Of a stretch of DNA of 64,000 bases, positions 11,331-20,116 are shown in pieces (the stretch's first letter is position 1; each line of letters starts with the position of its first letter). A program made the position numbers and the translations under genes. The notes beneath the pieces are model-generated. The model searched no databases. It saw only the letters and a list, made by a program, of their open reading frames with translations, and was not told the origin of the DNA. The stretch lies in contig JALUYI010000019.1 of NCBI GenBank assembly GCA_027013095.1, forward strand, positions 219,272 through 283,271, given 5' to 3'. The DNA comes from Paracoccaceae bacterium (GTDB lineage Bacteria > Pseudomonadota > Alphaproteobacteria > Rhodobacterales > Rhodobacteraceae).

Positions 11331-11995
11331 TGGCCGCTCCAGTTTTCGGGGTTGACGAACAGGCCGAACCAGATCGACCAAAGGCCGAGCAGGATGAATA
11401 CACCGGCGCTCAGGCTGCGCATGACGCGGGGCGAGGGCTTTAGTCGCTGAAGGCGGGGAAAGTCGCGCTCCGACAGGGCGTTGATGCCCAAAAGGGGCAC
11501 CGATAGAGACAGCCCGAACAGTGCCATGACGCCAAAGCCGGTCGTCAGACTGGCGCTGCCCGCCGACAGTGTGAACAGGCCGAAAATCAGTGGCGCGGCA
11601 CAGGCCGGGATGTTCAGGCCAAAGGCTGCCCCCAGCAGGGCAGGGTTGCGCGCCCGTTGCCAGCCCGTCGGAGACAGGGTCAGGCGTCGGACGAACAGGC
11701 GTTGCCAGCCGGCAGCATAGCCGATCCCGATCCCCAGATAAACGCTGCCAAACACCAGCCACAGCCCAGTCTGCACATCGATCAGGCTGCGGCCGAGCAG
11801 CGCAAACAATACGCCGATCAGCCCGGTGACCAGCGTTCGCGTCAGGATGAAGCTGCCCATCGCCCGCCAGCGGCGACGCTGGGCTGCAATGGCGCGCAGA
11901 AACAGAAGATGCGCGCCGATCGTGCAAGGCTCGACAAAGCCGAGAAGGCCGAGGCCGACAGGAACGAGGATAAGGCCGTAGGGTTCATAACTCAT
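11327..11995 (-). CDS. CcdA/DsbD-type transmembrane thiol-disulfide carrier
   Basis: 222 residues with about six membrane helices. Two intramembrane cysteines sit in the expected contexts: Cys24 in GFVEPCTIGAH and Cys132 in NIPACAAP. In the CcdA/DsbD family these two cysteines shuttle electrons across the inner membrane to periplasmic acceptors. The start chosen is ATG 11995; a longer frame to 12031 exists, but that would place an 18-bp palindrome inside the coding sequence. The ribosome binding site is weak (GAGAC), so the mRNA may be leaderless. It is the first gene of a two-gene operon with the MFS transporter. The redox partner is unknown. Confidence 0.78.
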   Translation of the reverse strand: MSYEPYGLILVPVGLGLLGFVEPCTIGAHLLFLRAIAAQRRRWRAMGSFILTRTLVTGLIGVLFALLGRSLIDVQTGLWLVFGSVYLGIGIGYAAGWQRLFVRRLTLSPTGWQRARNPALLGAAFGLNIPACAAPLIFGLFTLSAGSASLTTGFGVMALFGLSLSVPLLGINALSERDFPRLQRLKPSPRVMRSLSAGVFILLGLWSIWFGLFVNPENWSGQ

Positions 11996-12009
11996 GTCTC
12001 GGGCATGAA

Positions 12010-12027
12010 CCTTCCAGCGCTGGAAGG
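12010..12027 (-). promoter_or_regulatory. 18-bp perfect palindrome, possible MerR/CueR-type operator
   Basis: CCTTCCAGCGCTGGAAGG is a perfect inverted repeat immediately upstream of the CcdA-like gene. On the minus strand it sits between TTGCCC (candidate -35) and CATGCC/ATGCCC (candidate -10) at an 18-19 base spacing, which is the elongated spacing known for MerR-family promoters. The CCTTCC..GGAAGG half-sites resemble CueR operators as I remember them. Transcription from here would begin close to the ATG at 11995. No MerR-type regulator gene lies in the window. Confidence 0.45.
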
Positions 12028-12179
12028 GCAAATCACAAAGATATCACGCAAATGTCAGCTTTGGGGGTGTGTCCCTGCCCGATCCCGCCATGGCCCACCT
12101 TGGTGCGTTGCCTCAGACGGTGGGGTTTTGTCGCCCTGTTACGGTGCCGGAGGTTTAGGGTTTCTTGCCGCCTTTTGGC

Positions 12180-12208
12180 TTGCGAAGCGGGCGCGGGACT
12201 GCTATTAA
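12180..12208 (+). promoter_or_regulatory. sigma-70-type promoter of the leucine catabolism cluster
   Basis: TTGCGA at 12180-12185 and TATTAA at 12203-12208 are separated by exactly 17 bases; each matches the consensus at four of six positions. The predicted start of transcription is about 12214-12215, giving a 5' leader of about 29 bases to the ivd ATG. The -10 box lies inside the palindromic operator at 12204-12229. Confidence 0.55.
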
Positions 12209-12229
12209 ATGAACAATCGTTCAATTAAT
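12204..12229. promoter_or_regulatory. palindromic operator upstream of ivd
   Basis: Arms ATTAAATGAAC (12204-12214) and GTTCAATTAAT (12219-12229) around a 4-base centre AATC; 10 of 11 positions pair. The site overlaps the -10 box and the predicted transcription start, an ideal position for a repressor. The TGAAC-N4-GTTCA core is like sites bound by TetR-family repressors. Regulators of leucine/fatty-acid catabolism in proteobacteria (LiuR, LiuQ, PsrA types) are known, but which one acts here cannot be said. The AGGAG ribosome binding site begins two bases after the right arm. Confidence 0.6.
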
Positions 12230-12243
12230 CAGGAGCCCCGCCG

Positions 12244-13407
12244 ATGTTCACCGCCTCCATGAATTTTGCCCTTGGCGAGGAAATCGAAGCTCTGCGCGAC
12301 ATGGTTCACCGCTGGGCGCAGGACCGTGTCGCCCCGATGGCGGCCGAGATCGATCGATCCAACAACTTCCCGGCTGAGCTGTGGCATGAAATGGGTGATC
12401 TGGGCCTGCTGGGTATCACCGTGGAAGAGGAATATGGCGGTGCCGGCATGGGCTATCTGGCCCACACCATCGCAGTCGAGGAAATCGCCCGCGCCAGCGC
12501 CAGCGTCAGCCTGTCCTACGGAGCCCATTCCAACCTGTGCGTAAACCAGATCCGCCTGAACGGCACCGACGAACAGAAACGCAAATACCTGCCGAAACTG
12601 ATTTCCGGCGAACATGTGGGCGCGCTGGCCATGTCAGAGGCGGGTGCCGGCAGCGACGTGGTGTCGATGCGCCTCAGGGCGGAAAAGAAGAACGGCTATT
12701 ACACGCTGAACGGCACGAAATACTGGATCACCAACGGCCCCGATGCCGACACGCTGGTCGTCTATGCCAAGACCGACCCGGATGCCGGGCCGCGCGGCAT
12801 CACCGCCTTTCTGATCGAAAAGACCATGAAAGGTTTTTCCACCAGCCTGCATTTTGACAAGCTGGGCATGCGGGGCAGCAATACCGCCGAGTTGATCTTT
12901 GAAGATGTCGAAGTGCCCTTTGAAAACGTGCTGGGCAAGGAAGGCGAGGGCGTCAAGGTGCTGATGTCGGGCCTTGATTACGAGCGCGTTGTGCTCTCGG
13001 GGATTGGTGTTGGCGTCATGCATGCGGTACTGGATCACATCATGCCCTACATGCATGAGCGCAAGCAGTTCGGCAAACCCATTGGGGATTTCCAGCTGAT
13101 GCAGGGCAAGATTGCCGATATCTACACGGCAATGAACAGCGCGCGCGCCTATGTCTATGCGGTTGCCGGCAGTTGCGACCGGGGTGAAGTCACCCGTCAG
13201 GACGCGGCGGCCTGTGTGCTTTACGCCAGCGAAAAGGCGATGGAGGTCGCGGTGCAGGGTGTGCAGGCTATGGGGGGCGCGGGCTTTATGAACGAAAGCC
13301 CGGTCAGCCGCATCATGCGCGATGCGAAACTGATGGAAATCGGTGCCGGCACATCCGAGATCCGGCGCATGCTGTGCGGGCGCGAGTTGATGAAGGTGAC
13401 GGCCTGA
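12244..13407 (+). CDS. ivd: isovaleryl-CoA dehydrogenase
   Basis: FAD-dependent acyl-CoA dehydrogenase that oxidises isovaleryl-CoA to 3-methylcrotonyl-CoA in leucine degradation; electrons go to electron-transfer flavoprotein. It has 387 residues, the normal length. The catalytic Glu is in the IVD-specific position [10 protein letters not shown] (about residue 244), which separates isovaleryl-CoA dehydrogenases from most other acyl-CoA dehydrogenases. The flavin/substrate motif [14 protein letters not shown] and the C-terminal signature [17 protein letters not shown] are present. AGGAG lies eight bases before the ATG. It is the first gene of the liu-type cluster, behind a palindromic operator. 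Confidence 0.95.
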   Translation: MFTASMNFALGEEIEALRDMVHRWAQDRVAPMAAEIDRSNNFPAELWHEMGDLGLLGITVEEEYGGAGMGYLAHTIAVEEIARASASVSLSYGAHSNLCVNQIRLNGTDEQKRKYLPKLISGEHVGALAMSEAGAGSDVVSMRLRAEKKNGYYTLNGTKYWITNGPDADTLVVYAKTDPDAGPRGITAFLIEKTMKGFSTSLHFDKLGMRGSNTAELIFEDVEVPFENVLGKEGEGVKVLMSGLDYERVVLSGIGVGVMHAVLDHIMPYMHERKQFGKPIGDFQLMQGKIADIYTAMNSARAYVYAVAGSCDRGEVTRQDAAACVLYASEKAMEVAVQGVQAMGGAGFMNESPVSRIMRDAKLMEIGAGTSEIRRMLCGRELMKVTA

Positions 13408-13449
13408 TTGTAGGAGCGCAGACCCGGATACCGATAACAGGGGGGAAGA

Positions 13450-13971
13450 ATGTTAAAATTGAAGAACGCGGTGCCGGGGCTGGCCATGGCCCTCGGCCTG
13501 CTGGCGGGGTCGGCCTCGGCGCCGGCAGCGCAACAACTGGTTTATAGCGATGAACACACAGCCTCATGCCTGAACGTCGGCAAAACCCCGCAACAGCGCG
13601 AAGCCTGTATCAGCGTCTCGGCCAATGCCTGCATGGAGGACACCCCCGGCGGCTATTCCACCGCCGTCATGGGCGGGTGTCTGGAAAAGGAACTCAACTG
13701 GTGGGACCGGCGGCTGAATCGGGTCTACAGGCAGGAAATGAAACGTGCCAAGGCTGAAGACGCGGCTATGGGTTTCGCCGGGACGCCGCAATCGCAGGCC
13801 CGGGCTTTGCGCGCCATGCAACGTGCGTGGATCACCTATCGAGACGCCAGCTGTGATTATCAGGCGTCGCTGTGGACGGGCGGCACCGGAGCCGGGCCGG
13901 CGCGCATCGGTTGCCTGATGGATATGACCGCAAAACAGTCGCTGGTGCTGGACAGCATCCGGCAACAATAA
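13450..13971 (+). CDS. exported DUF1311/LprI-like protein
   Basis: 173 residues. The N-terminus (basic start, [18 protein letters not shown]) looks like a cleavable signal peptide ending near residue 28, so the product is probably periplasmic. Several cysteines and the C-terminal pattern [22 protein letters not shown], with Trp-hx-YRD-x-x-C, are typical of DUF1311 proteins (the LprI N-terminal family, some members of which inhibit lysozyme). It sits 42 bases after ivd and 19 bases before mccB, so it is probably transcribed with the leucine genes although it has no obvious role there. Family assignment is fairly secure; function is unknown. Confidence 0.78.
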   Translation: MLKLKNAVPGLAMALGLLAGSASAPAAQQLVYSDEHTASCLNVGKTPQQREACISVSANACMEDTPGGYSTAVMGGCLEKELNWWDRRLNRVYRQEMKRAKAEDAAMGFAGTPQSQARALRAMQRAWITYRDASCDYQASLWTGGTGAGPARIGCLMDMTAKQSLVLDSIRQQ

Positions 13972-13990
13972 AACGGGGGCGCAAGGGCGC

Positions 13991-15598
13991 ATGAGCAGAA
14001 TCATCTCGCAATTCGTTTCCGGCAGCGAGGCTGCCCGCGCCAATCGTGTCGCCCACCTGGAGGCGCTGGAACGGGTGCGCGCTGCGGCGCAGGCTGCGGC
14101 AAGGGGAGGCAGTGAAAAGGCCCGCGAGCGCCACCTGAAACGCGGCAAGATGCTGCCGCGCGACCGGGTTGCCAACCTGCTCGACCCCGGTTCGCCATTT
14201 CTGGAAATCGGTGCGACGGCGGCGCATGACATGTATGACGGCGCCGCGCCGGGGGCCGGCATTATCTGCGGTATCGGGCGGGTGCATGGACTGGAGGTCA
14301 TGGTCGTTTGCAACGATGCCACCGTCAAGGGCGGCACCTATTTTCCGATGACAGTCAAAAAACATCTGCGTGCCCAGAAGATCGCTGCCGAGAACAACCT
14401 GCCCTGTGTCTATCTGGTGGACAGTGGCGGTGCCAACCTGCCCAATCAGGACGAGGTCTTTCCCGACCGAGAGCATTTTGGACGTATCTTTTACAATCAG
14501 GCTCGGATGAGCGCGCGCGCAATCCCCCAGATCGGGGTGGTCATGGGCTCCTGCACGGCGGGCGGGGCCTATGTGCCGGCGATGTCCGACGTCTCGATCA
14601 TCGTAAAGGAACAGGGCACGATCTTTCTGGCTGGCCCGCCGCTGGTCAAGGCGGCGCTGGGCGAAATTGTTTCGGCCGAGGAACTGGGCGGCGGCGATGT
14701 TCATACGCGCCTCTCCGGGGTGGCCGACTATCTGGCCGAGGACGACGCCCATGCGCTGGCTCTGGCGCGCGAGGCGGTGGCAAACCTGAATCGTGAAAAA
14801 CCCCGGACCGTCTGTCTTCGCTCCCCCGAGGAACCGCTTTATGATCCAGAAGATCTGCTCGGGATCGTGCCACCTGACAACCGCACGCCCTATGACGTGC
14901 GCGAGGTTCTGGCGCGACTCCTTGATGGCAGTCGCTTTGACGAATTCAAGCCGCGTTTCGGGGAAACGCTGGTCACCGGCTTTGCCCATATCAAGGGCAT
15001 TCCTGTGGGCCTCGTTGGCAACAACGGGGTAATCTTTTCCGATAGCGCCGCCAAGGGCGCCCATTTCATCCAGCTGTGTAGCCAGCGGCGGATCCCGCTG
15101 GTGTTTCTGCAAAACATCACCGGGTTCATGGTCGGTAAAAAGTCCGAAAACGAAGGCATCGCGCGCCACGGTGCCAAGATGGTGACCGCGGTCGCCAGCA
15201 CCAACGTGCCAAAGGTCACGGTTGTGATCGGGGCCTCCAACGGGGCGGGAAACTATGGTATGGCCGGGCGCGCCTATGATCCGCGCTTCATGTGGAGCTG
15301 GCCCAACGCCTCGGTGGCGGTGATGGGGGGCGAACAGGCCGCGGGCGTTCTGGCCACCGTCAGGCGCGAGGCCATCGAGCGCGCGGGCGGCAGCTGGTCG
15401 GCTGAGGAAGAGGCCGAGTTCAAGCGCCCCACGCTGGACATGTTCGCCCGCCAGTCAAACCCGCTCTATGGCAGTGCGCGGCTGTGGGATGATGGTATCA
15501 TTGATCCGCGAAAAACCCGTGAAGTGCTGGCTCTCAGCCTGTCAGCGACGCTGAACGCGGCGATTGAGGAGACACGTTTTGGCGTCTTTCGGATGTAG
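13991..15598 (+). CDS. mccB: methylcrotonyl-CoA carboxylase, carboxyltransferase (beta) subunit
   Basis: Transfers the carboxyl group from biotin to 3-methylcrotonyl-CoA. It has 535 residues, standard for MCC beta (also called LiuB). Acyl-CoA carboxyltransferase N- and C-terminal crotonase-like domains are visible: [16 protein letters not shown] in the first half and [30 protein letters not shown] sequence in the second, plus [19 protein letters not shown]. The neighbours (ivd, mccA, mvaB, liuC) decide the assignment in favour of methylcrotonyl-CoA rather than propionyl-CoA. Confidence 0.95.
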   Translation: MSRIISQFVSGSEAARANRVAHLEALERVRAAAQAAARGGSEKARERHLKRGKMLPRDRVANLLDPGSPFLEIGATAAHDMYDGAAPGAGIICGIGRVHGLEVMVVCNDATVKGGTYFPMTVKKHLRAQKIAAENNLPCVYLVDSGGANLPNQDEVFPDREHFGRIFYNQARMSARAIPQIGVVMGSCTAGGAYVPAMSDVSIIVKEQGTIFLAGPPLVKAALGEIVSAEELGGGDVHTRLSGVADYLAEDDAHALALAREAVANLNREKPRTVCLRSPEEPLYDPEDLLGIVPPDNRTPYDVREVLARLLDGSRFDEFKPRFGETLVTGFAHIKGIPVGLVGNNGVIFSDSAAKGAHFIQLCSQRRIPLVFLQNITGFMVGKKSENEGIARHGAKMVTAVASTNVPKVTVVIGASNGAGNYGMAGRAYDPRFMWSWPNASVAVMGGEQAAGVLATVRREAIERAGGSWSAEEEAEFKRPTLDMFARQSNPLYGSARLWDDGIIDPRKTREVLALSLSATLNAAIEETRFGVFRM

Positions 15599-15610
15599 CG
15601 TTCAGATGAA

Positions 15611-15642
15611 TGCCTCCGGCGGGAGTGTATGTACAAAAAAGA
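15611..15642 (+). repeat. dispersed intergenic repeat, copy 2a
   Basis: Begins GCCTCCGGCGGGAGTGTATG and continues TACAAAAAAGAG. It lies in the 99-base mccB-mccA gap and faces copy 2b (15650-15673), so the pair could form a hairpin between the CAAAAAAGA and TCTTCTTTG parts. An in-frame ATG at 15629 lies inside it and is unlikely to be the mccA start. Confidence 0.6.
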
Positions 15643-15649
15643 GGGAGAT

Positions 15650-15673
15650 GTCTTCTTTGCAAAAATACTCAAA
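15650..15673 (-). repeat. dispersed intergenic repeat, copy 2b
   Basis: On the minus strand reads TTTGAGTATTTTTGCAAAGA followed by AGAC. It is in inverted orientation to copy 2a, seven bases away, and is 23/24 identical to copy 1 at 10011. Confidence 0.6.
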
Positions 15674-15697
15674 TTCCGACCGCGGCAGGGGGTGCCA

Positions 15698-17662
15698 GTG
15701 TTTGACCGCGTCCTGATCGCCAACCGGGGCGAGATTGCCTGCCGCATCATCCGCACCGCGCGGCGCATGGGGCTGGAGACCGTGGCGGTGTTTTCAGACG
15801 CCGACCGTGACACGTTGCACGTCGAAATGGCGGATCACGCGGTCCATATCGGCGGGGCGGCGGCGGCGGACAGCTATCTCAGGGGCGAGGCCATCATTCA
15901 GGCGGCCCGCCAGAGCAGTGCGGGCGCGATCCATCCCGGCTATGGGTTTCTCAGCGAAAACCCCGATTTCGTCACTGCGGTAGAGGCGGCGGGGCTGGTG
16001 TTTGTCGGGCCGTCGGCGGATTCAATTCGTGCGCTGGGCCTGAAGGACGCGGCCAAGACCTTGATGGACGCGGCCGGCGTGCCGGTCGTGCCGGGGTATC
16101 ATCAGGCGGCTCAGGATGAAGATCTGTTGGCCGCAGAGGCGGCCGGAATCGGCTATCCGGTCCTGATCAAGGCAGTGGCCGGAGGCGGGGGCAAGGGCAT
16201 GCGACGGGTAGAAGGCCCGGCGGACTTTTCGCGCAATCTCGCGCATGCGCGCGCCGAAGCACAAGCCGCGTTTGGCAATGATGCGGTCCTGATCGAGAAA
16301 TACATCGAAACGCCCCGCCATATCGAGGTGCAGGTTTTTGGCGATGGCACGGATGCGGTGCATCTGTTTGAGCGCGACTGCTCGCTGCAACGTCGCCACC
16401 AGAAGGTCATCGAAGAGGCCCCCGCGCCGGGGATGAGCGACGAGATGCGTGCGGCAATGGGTGCGGCGGCGGTTCAGGCGGCGCGCGCGGTGCGCTACTC
16501 TGGTGCCGGTACGGTCGAGTTCATCGTTGACGCCCGTGACGGGCTGCGGCCCGATCGCTTTTGGTTCATGGAGATGAACACACGCCTGCAGGTCGAACAT
16601 CCCGTCACCGAACTCATCACCGGCGTTGATCTGGTCGAATGGCAGTTGCGCGTTGCCGCTGGCGAGAGGCTGCCGAAATCGCAGGACGAGCTGACCATCA
16701 CCGGCCACGCGGTTGAGGCGCGGATCTATGCCGAGGATCCTGCGAACGCGTTTTTACCGGCGACCGGCGTGCTTGAGCGGCTGGAGTTTCCCGATGATCT
16801 GCGGGTGGACAGCGGGGTGCGCGAGGGCGATGCCATCAGCCCGTATTACGATCCGATGATTGCCAAGCTGATCAGCCATGGCGAGACCCGCGAGATTGCT
16901 CTGGCCCGGTTGCGTCGCGGGCTGGCGCACAGCACTCTGGCGGGCACTGTGACCAATCTGGATTTTCTCGCGGCGCTGTGCGCGCATCCCGAGGTTTGCG
17001 CCGGAACTCCGGACACCGGGCTGATTGCGCGTGATCTGGCGCCCCTGACGGCTGAGGTCGCCCCGGACGATGTGGTTCTGGGGCTGGCTGCCATCGTCGC
17101 GGCGGGGCTGGGCGCGGGGGTGCCTGCCGATGAGGGGGCGGCATGGCAGGCGGGATTTAACCTCTGGCAGGTTACCGGGCAGGATATCGCATTGCAATAC
17201 GGCGAGACGCGTCTCAGTGCCTGCCTCAGGGTTCTGGCGGCGGATCGGGTCGATGTCGGGATTGGCGCGCGCCAGATCTGCTTTTGTTACCGGGGTCAAA
17301 GCTGGTGGGCCGACGGGCAGAAAACCGGCGCGCGGGTTCTGCTGCTGGCCAACGAGGTTGTGATCCACCGCGGGCGCGCCTATCGTTTCCAGCGTATTGA
17401 TCCGTTGCAGCGAGGTCAGGCGGTTGCCGGGTCGGGAAATGTTTTGAACTCGCCCATGCCGGGGATGTTAAAGGCCGTTCTGGTCGAGCCCGGTACTCGT
17501 ATTCTGCAAGGCGACCGGCTGGCGGTTCTGGAGGCGATGAAGATGGAGCACGTCCTGAGCGCGCCGCGTGACGGTGTGATCGCGGAAATCCTGACCCCGG
17601 CGGGGACGCAGGTGGATAGCGGTGCCCCCCTGATCCGCTTTGAGGACGAGGAGAACGCATGA
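15698..17662 (+). CDS. mccA: methylcrotonyl-CoA carboxylase, biotin-containing (alpha) subunit
   Basis: Carboxylates its own biotin with bicarbonate and ATP, then hands it to MccB. It has 654 residues from the GTG at 15698. I prefer this start because AGGGGG lies just upstream and the family begins with FDRVLIANRGEIACRIIRT; the ATG at 15629 falls in a repeat. Order of parts: biotin carboxylase N-terminal domain, ATP-grasp (KAVAGGGGKGMRRVE about 160; EMNTRLQVEHPVTE about 290), biotin carboxylase C-terminal domain, linker, biotinyl domain with EAMKMEH (biotin Lys about 615). It overlaps the GST-like gene by 4 bases (ATGA). Confidence 0.95.
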   Translation: MFDRVLIANRGEIACRIIRTARRMGLETVAVFSDADRDTLHVEMADHAVHIGGAAAADSYLRGEAIIQAARQSSAGAIHPGYGFLSENPDFVTAVEAAGLVFVGPSADSIRALGLKDAAKTLMDAAGVPVVPGYHQAAQDEDLLAAEAAGIGYPVLIKAVAGGGGKGMRRVEGPADFSRNLAHARAEAQAAFGNDAVLIEKYIETPRHIEVQVFGDGTDAVHLFERDCSLQRRHQKVIEEAPAPGMSDEMRAAMGAAAVQAARAVRYSGAGTVEFIVDARDGLRPDRFWFMEMNTRLQVEHPVTELITGVDLVEWQLRVAAGERLPKSQDELTITGHAVEARIYAEDPANAFLPATGVLERLEFPDDLRVDSGVREGDAISPYYDPMIAKLISHGETREIALARLRRGLAHSTLAGTVTNLDFLAALCAHPEVCAGTPDTGLIARDLAPLTAEVAPDDVVLGLAAIVAAGLGAGVPADEGAAWQAGFNLWQVTGQDIALQYGETRLSACLRVLAADRVDVGIGARQICFCYRGQSWWADGQKTGARVLLLANEVVIHRGRAYRFQRIDPLQRGQAVAGSGNVLNSPMPGMLKAVLVEPGTRILQGDRLAVLEAMKMEHVLSAPRDGVIAEILTPAGTQVDSGAPLIRFEDEENA

Positions 17663-18324
17663 TGGCGCGCGTTTTGCACCACGGATGGGAGAGCCGCTCG
17701 ACCCGCACTCTGGTGCTGCTTTACGAAATGGGGCTGCCGTTCGATCTGGTCGTCCACTCGTTCCGCCGCTCGCTCTACAACGACGACTACCGCAGGTTGT
17801 CGCCGGCCGGGCGGGTGCCGGCGCTTGAAGACGGCGATCGGGTGCTGTTTGAAACCGGCGCGATCACCGAATATCTGGTGACCTGTTATCCCGAGTGCGG
17901 GCTTGGCCGACCGTTGCCGGACCCTGAGCATTGGGAATGGGTGCAATGGCTGCATTTTGCCGAAACCATCGGCCAGCATCTGGCGACGCTGGTGCAGCAT
18001 CATATCGTCATGCGCCAAGAGTGGATGCGCTCGCCCACGGTAATGAGATACGAAACCCTGCGCCTGCAGCGGGTGCTGGGGGTTCTGGAGCAGGCGTTGG
18101 AGGATGGGCGCGATTACCTGTTGACCAGCGGCTTTAGCGCGATTGATACCAATATCGGTTATTCCGTTTACGGCGCGGCCCATTTCGTGCGTCTCGATGC
18201 GTTTTTGCATCTTGACGCCTATCTGCAGCGTCTGATGGCGCGTCCGGCCTTTCAAAAGGCCCTGCCGCCGGCCGGGGCCGAGCGGCTGTTTGAGCGCGAA
18301 TTCTACGCGTGCCCCGATGGCTGA
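17659..18324 (+). CDS. glutathione S-transferase-like protein
   Basis: 221 residues with a thioredoxin-like N-terminal domain (SRSTRTLVLLYEMGLPFDL) and the usual cis-Pro segment AGRVPALEDGDRVLFETGAITEYL, then an all-helical C-terminal domain. Ser14 or Ser16 in the WESRSTR segment could be the activating residue. It starts in the mccA stop (ATGA) and overlaps the mvaB start by 8 bases, so it is locked into the leucine operon. Substrate unknown; detoxifying a reactive enoyl-CoA-derived by-product such as methylcrotonyl or methylglutaconyl species would fit the position, but that is speculation. Confidence 0.82.
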   Translation: MMARVLHHGWESRSTRTLVLLYEMGLPFDLVVHSFRRSLYNDDYRRLSPAGRVPALEDGDRVLFETGAITEYLVTCYPECGLGRPLPDPEHWEWVQWLHFAETIGQHLATLVQHHIVMRQEWMRSPTVMRYETLRLQRVLGVLEQALEDGRDYLLTSGFSAIDTNIGYSVYGAAHFVRLDAFLHLDAYLQRLMARPAFQKALPPAGAERLFEREFYACPDG

Positions 18325-19216
18325 GCGGGTCGAGATTTTTGAGGTCGGGCCCCGGGATGGCCTGCAGAACGAGGCGCGCCCGATTGCCTTATCCGATAAG
18401 CTGCGGCTGGTGGACCTGCTGTCGGGCTGCGGCTTTGCCCGTATCGAGGTGGCCAGTTTCGTCTCGCCCAGATGGGTGCCGCAGATGGCTGACAGCGACC
18501 GGGTTCTGGCCGGGATCAAACGCGTGCCGGGAATCTCATACGCGGCGCTGACCCCCAATTTGCGGGGGTTTCAGGCGGCCCTTGACGCAGGGGCTGACGA
18601 GATCGCCATTTTCGGCTCGGCCTCCGAGGGGTTCAGCCGTGCCAATATCAATTGCTCGATCAATGAGTCGCTGGCCCGTTTCGCCCCGGTTGCGGCGGCG
18701 GCGCGGAAGGCGGGCCTGCCGGTTCGCGGTTACGTTTCTTGCGTGACCGATTGTCCCTATGACGGGCCGACGCCACCGGCGCAGGTGGCCCGTGTTGCCG
18801 CCGCCCTGTTTGGCATGGGCTGCTATGAGGTCAGCCTTGGCGATACCATTGGGCAAGGCACCCCGGAAACGGTGCGCGCCATGCTGCAGGCGGTCCTGAG
18901 CGAGATCCCCGCGGCGCATCTGGCCGGGCATTTTCATGACACCAACGGGCGCGCGCTGGAGAATATCGAGGTCGCGCTGGATCTGGGCCTGAGGGTCTTT
19001 GACGCCGCCGTGGGCGGGCTTGGCGGTTGCCCCTATGCGCCGGGGGCGGCGGGCAATGTGGCCAGCGAGGCGGTTGATGCGCGCTTGGTTGCGCTGGGGT
19101 TTGAAACCGGGCTTGACGCGCGCCGGCTGGAGCAGGCGGCAGCCTTTGCGCGCCGGTTGCGTCCGGCAGGAGGGGCTGATGACAACACGGGAATAGAGGA
19201 GCCGGGCCATGTTTGA
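18317..19216 (+). CDS. mvaB: hydroxymethylglutaryl-CoA lyase
   Basis: Last step of leucine degradation: cleaves HMG-CoA to acetyl-CoA and acetoacetate. It has 299 residues from ATG 18317; the frame runs back to 18290, but that part overlaps GST coding sequence. The DRE-TIM family motif VGPRDGLQNE lies near residue 10, the metal-binding HFHDTNGRALEN near 208, and the lyase signature GGLGGCPYAPGAAGN with its active-site Cys near 235. Also called liuE. It overlaps GST (8 bases) and liuC (8 bases). Confidence 0.94.
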   Translation: MAERVEIFEVGPRDGLQNEARPIALSDKLRLVDLLSGCGFARIEVASFVSPRWVPQMADSDRVLAGIKRVPGISYAALTPNLRGFQAALDAGADEIAIFGSASEGFSRANINCSINESLARFAPVAAAARKAGLPVRGYVSCVTDCPYDGPTPPAQVARVAAALFGMGCYEVSLGDTIGQGTPETVRAMLQAVLSEIPAAHLAGHFHDTNGRALENIEVALDLGLRVFDAAVGGLGGCPYAPGAAGNVASEAVDARLVALGFETGLDARRLEQAAAFARRLRPAGGADDNTGIEEPGHV

Positions 19217-19997
19217 GACCCTGACGATAGAGACCGACAAGCGCGGTGTTGCGACGCTGACGCTGGCGCGCCCAGACAAGCACAACGCGATGTCGGGCCG
19301 GATGATTGCCGAGCTTTCAGCAGCGGCGGCGCAACTGGGCGCGGATGACGCGGTGCGGGTCGTCGTGCTGGCCGCCAGCGGGCGCAGCTTTTGCGCCGGT
19401 GGTGACCTGAAATGGATGCAGGCGCAGATCGACGCCGGCGACGCCCAGCGCCGGGCCGAAGCGCGCAAGCTGGCCGAGGCGTTGTTTGACCTCAACACCC
19501 TGCCAAAGCCCCTGATCGGGCGGGTCTCGGGGAATGCCTTTGGCGGCGGGGTGGGGTTGATCTCGGTCTGTGATGTGGCGATCGGGGTGCGCGCGGCGCG
19601 CTTTGGGTTGACCGAAACCCGGCTTGGCCTGATTCCGGCCACCATCAGCCCCTATGTTCTGGCGCGTATGGGCGAAAGCCGGGCGCGACGTGTGTTCATG
19701 TCGGCGCGCCTGTTTGATGCCGTTGAAGCGGTCGAGTTGAACCTGTTGGCCCGCGCCGTGGCTGCGGAGGATCTGGATCAGGCGGTCGAGGCCGAAGTTA
19801 GCCCCTATCTGCAGGCGGCCCCCGGTGCCGTGGCGGCGGCCAAACGCCTGACCCGCGCTCTGGGTCCGGCGATTACCCCGGAAATCATTGATGCGACCAT
19901 CGAGCGTCTGGTGGCCTGCTGGCAGGGCGAGGAGGCCGCCGAGGGGATTTCGGCCTTCTTTGCCAAGCGCAAGCCGCGCTGGGCGGCCGAGGATTGA
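19209..19997 (+). CDS. liuC: enoyl-CoA hydratase, probable methylglutaconyl-CoA hydratase
   Basis: Crotonase-family enzyme that would hydrate 3-methylglutaconyl-CoA to HMG-CoA, supplying MvaB. It has 262 residues. Oxyanion-hole segments FCAGGDLKWM and GNAFGGGVGLISVCD and the downstream acidic segment TETRLGLIPATISPYV match the family. The specific substrate follows from the operon (ivd-mccB-mccA-mvaB) and not from sequence alone. It overlaps mvaB by 8 bases and is the last gene of the cluster; no obvious terminator follows in the 119-base gap to nnrS. Confidence 0.9.
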   Translation: MFETLTIETDKRGVATLTLARPDKHNAMSGRMIAELSAAAAQLGADDAVRVVVLAASGRSFCAGGDLKWMQAQIDAGDAQRRAEARKLAEALFDLNTLPKPLIGRVSGNAFGGGVGLISVCDVAIGVRAARFGLTETRLGLIPATISPYVLARMGESRARRVFMSARLFDAVEAVELNLLARAVAAEDLDQAVEAEVSPYLQAAPGAVAAAKRLTRALGPAITPEIIDATIERLVACWQGEEAAEGISAFFAKRKPRWAAED

Positions 19998-20116
19998 GGG
20001 CGCGATCCGGGTCTGCGGGTCTTATCTGACTGTTTTTATCGACATTAGCTCTTGACAAGCGCTGCCGAGCGCGCTCTCAGACCTGCTGAGACCGTTCGAT
20101 CGAAGGAGGCGGGGTC

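Noticed and set aside
15629..15697. ATG start 69 bases upstream for mccA
   Set aside because: It falls in the inverted intergenic repeat pair, and the added residues (MYKKEGDVFFAKILK) have no counterpart in biotin carboxylases; GTG 15698 has a proper ribosome binding site.
20000..20116. Possible NnrR/Dnr/Fnr box before nnrS (TTGACA at about 20053)
   Set aside because: No symmetric second half-site follows; the hexamer alone is uninformative.
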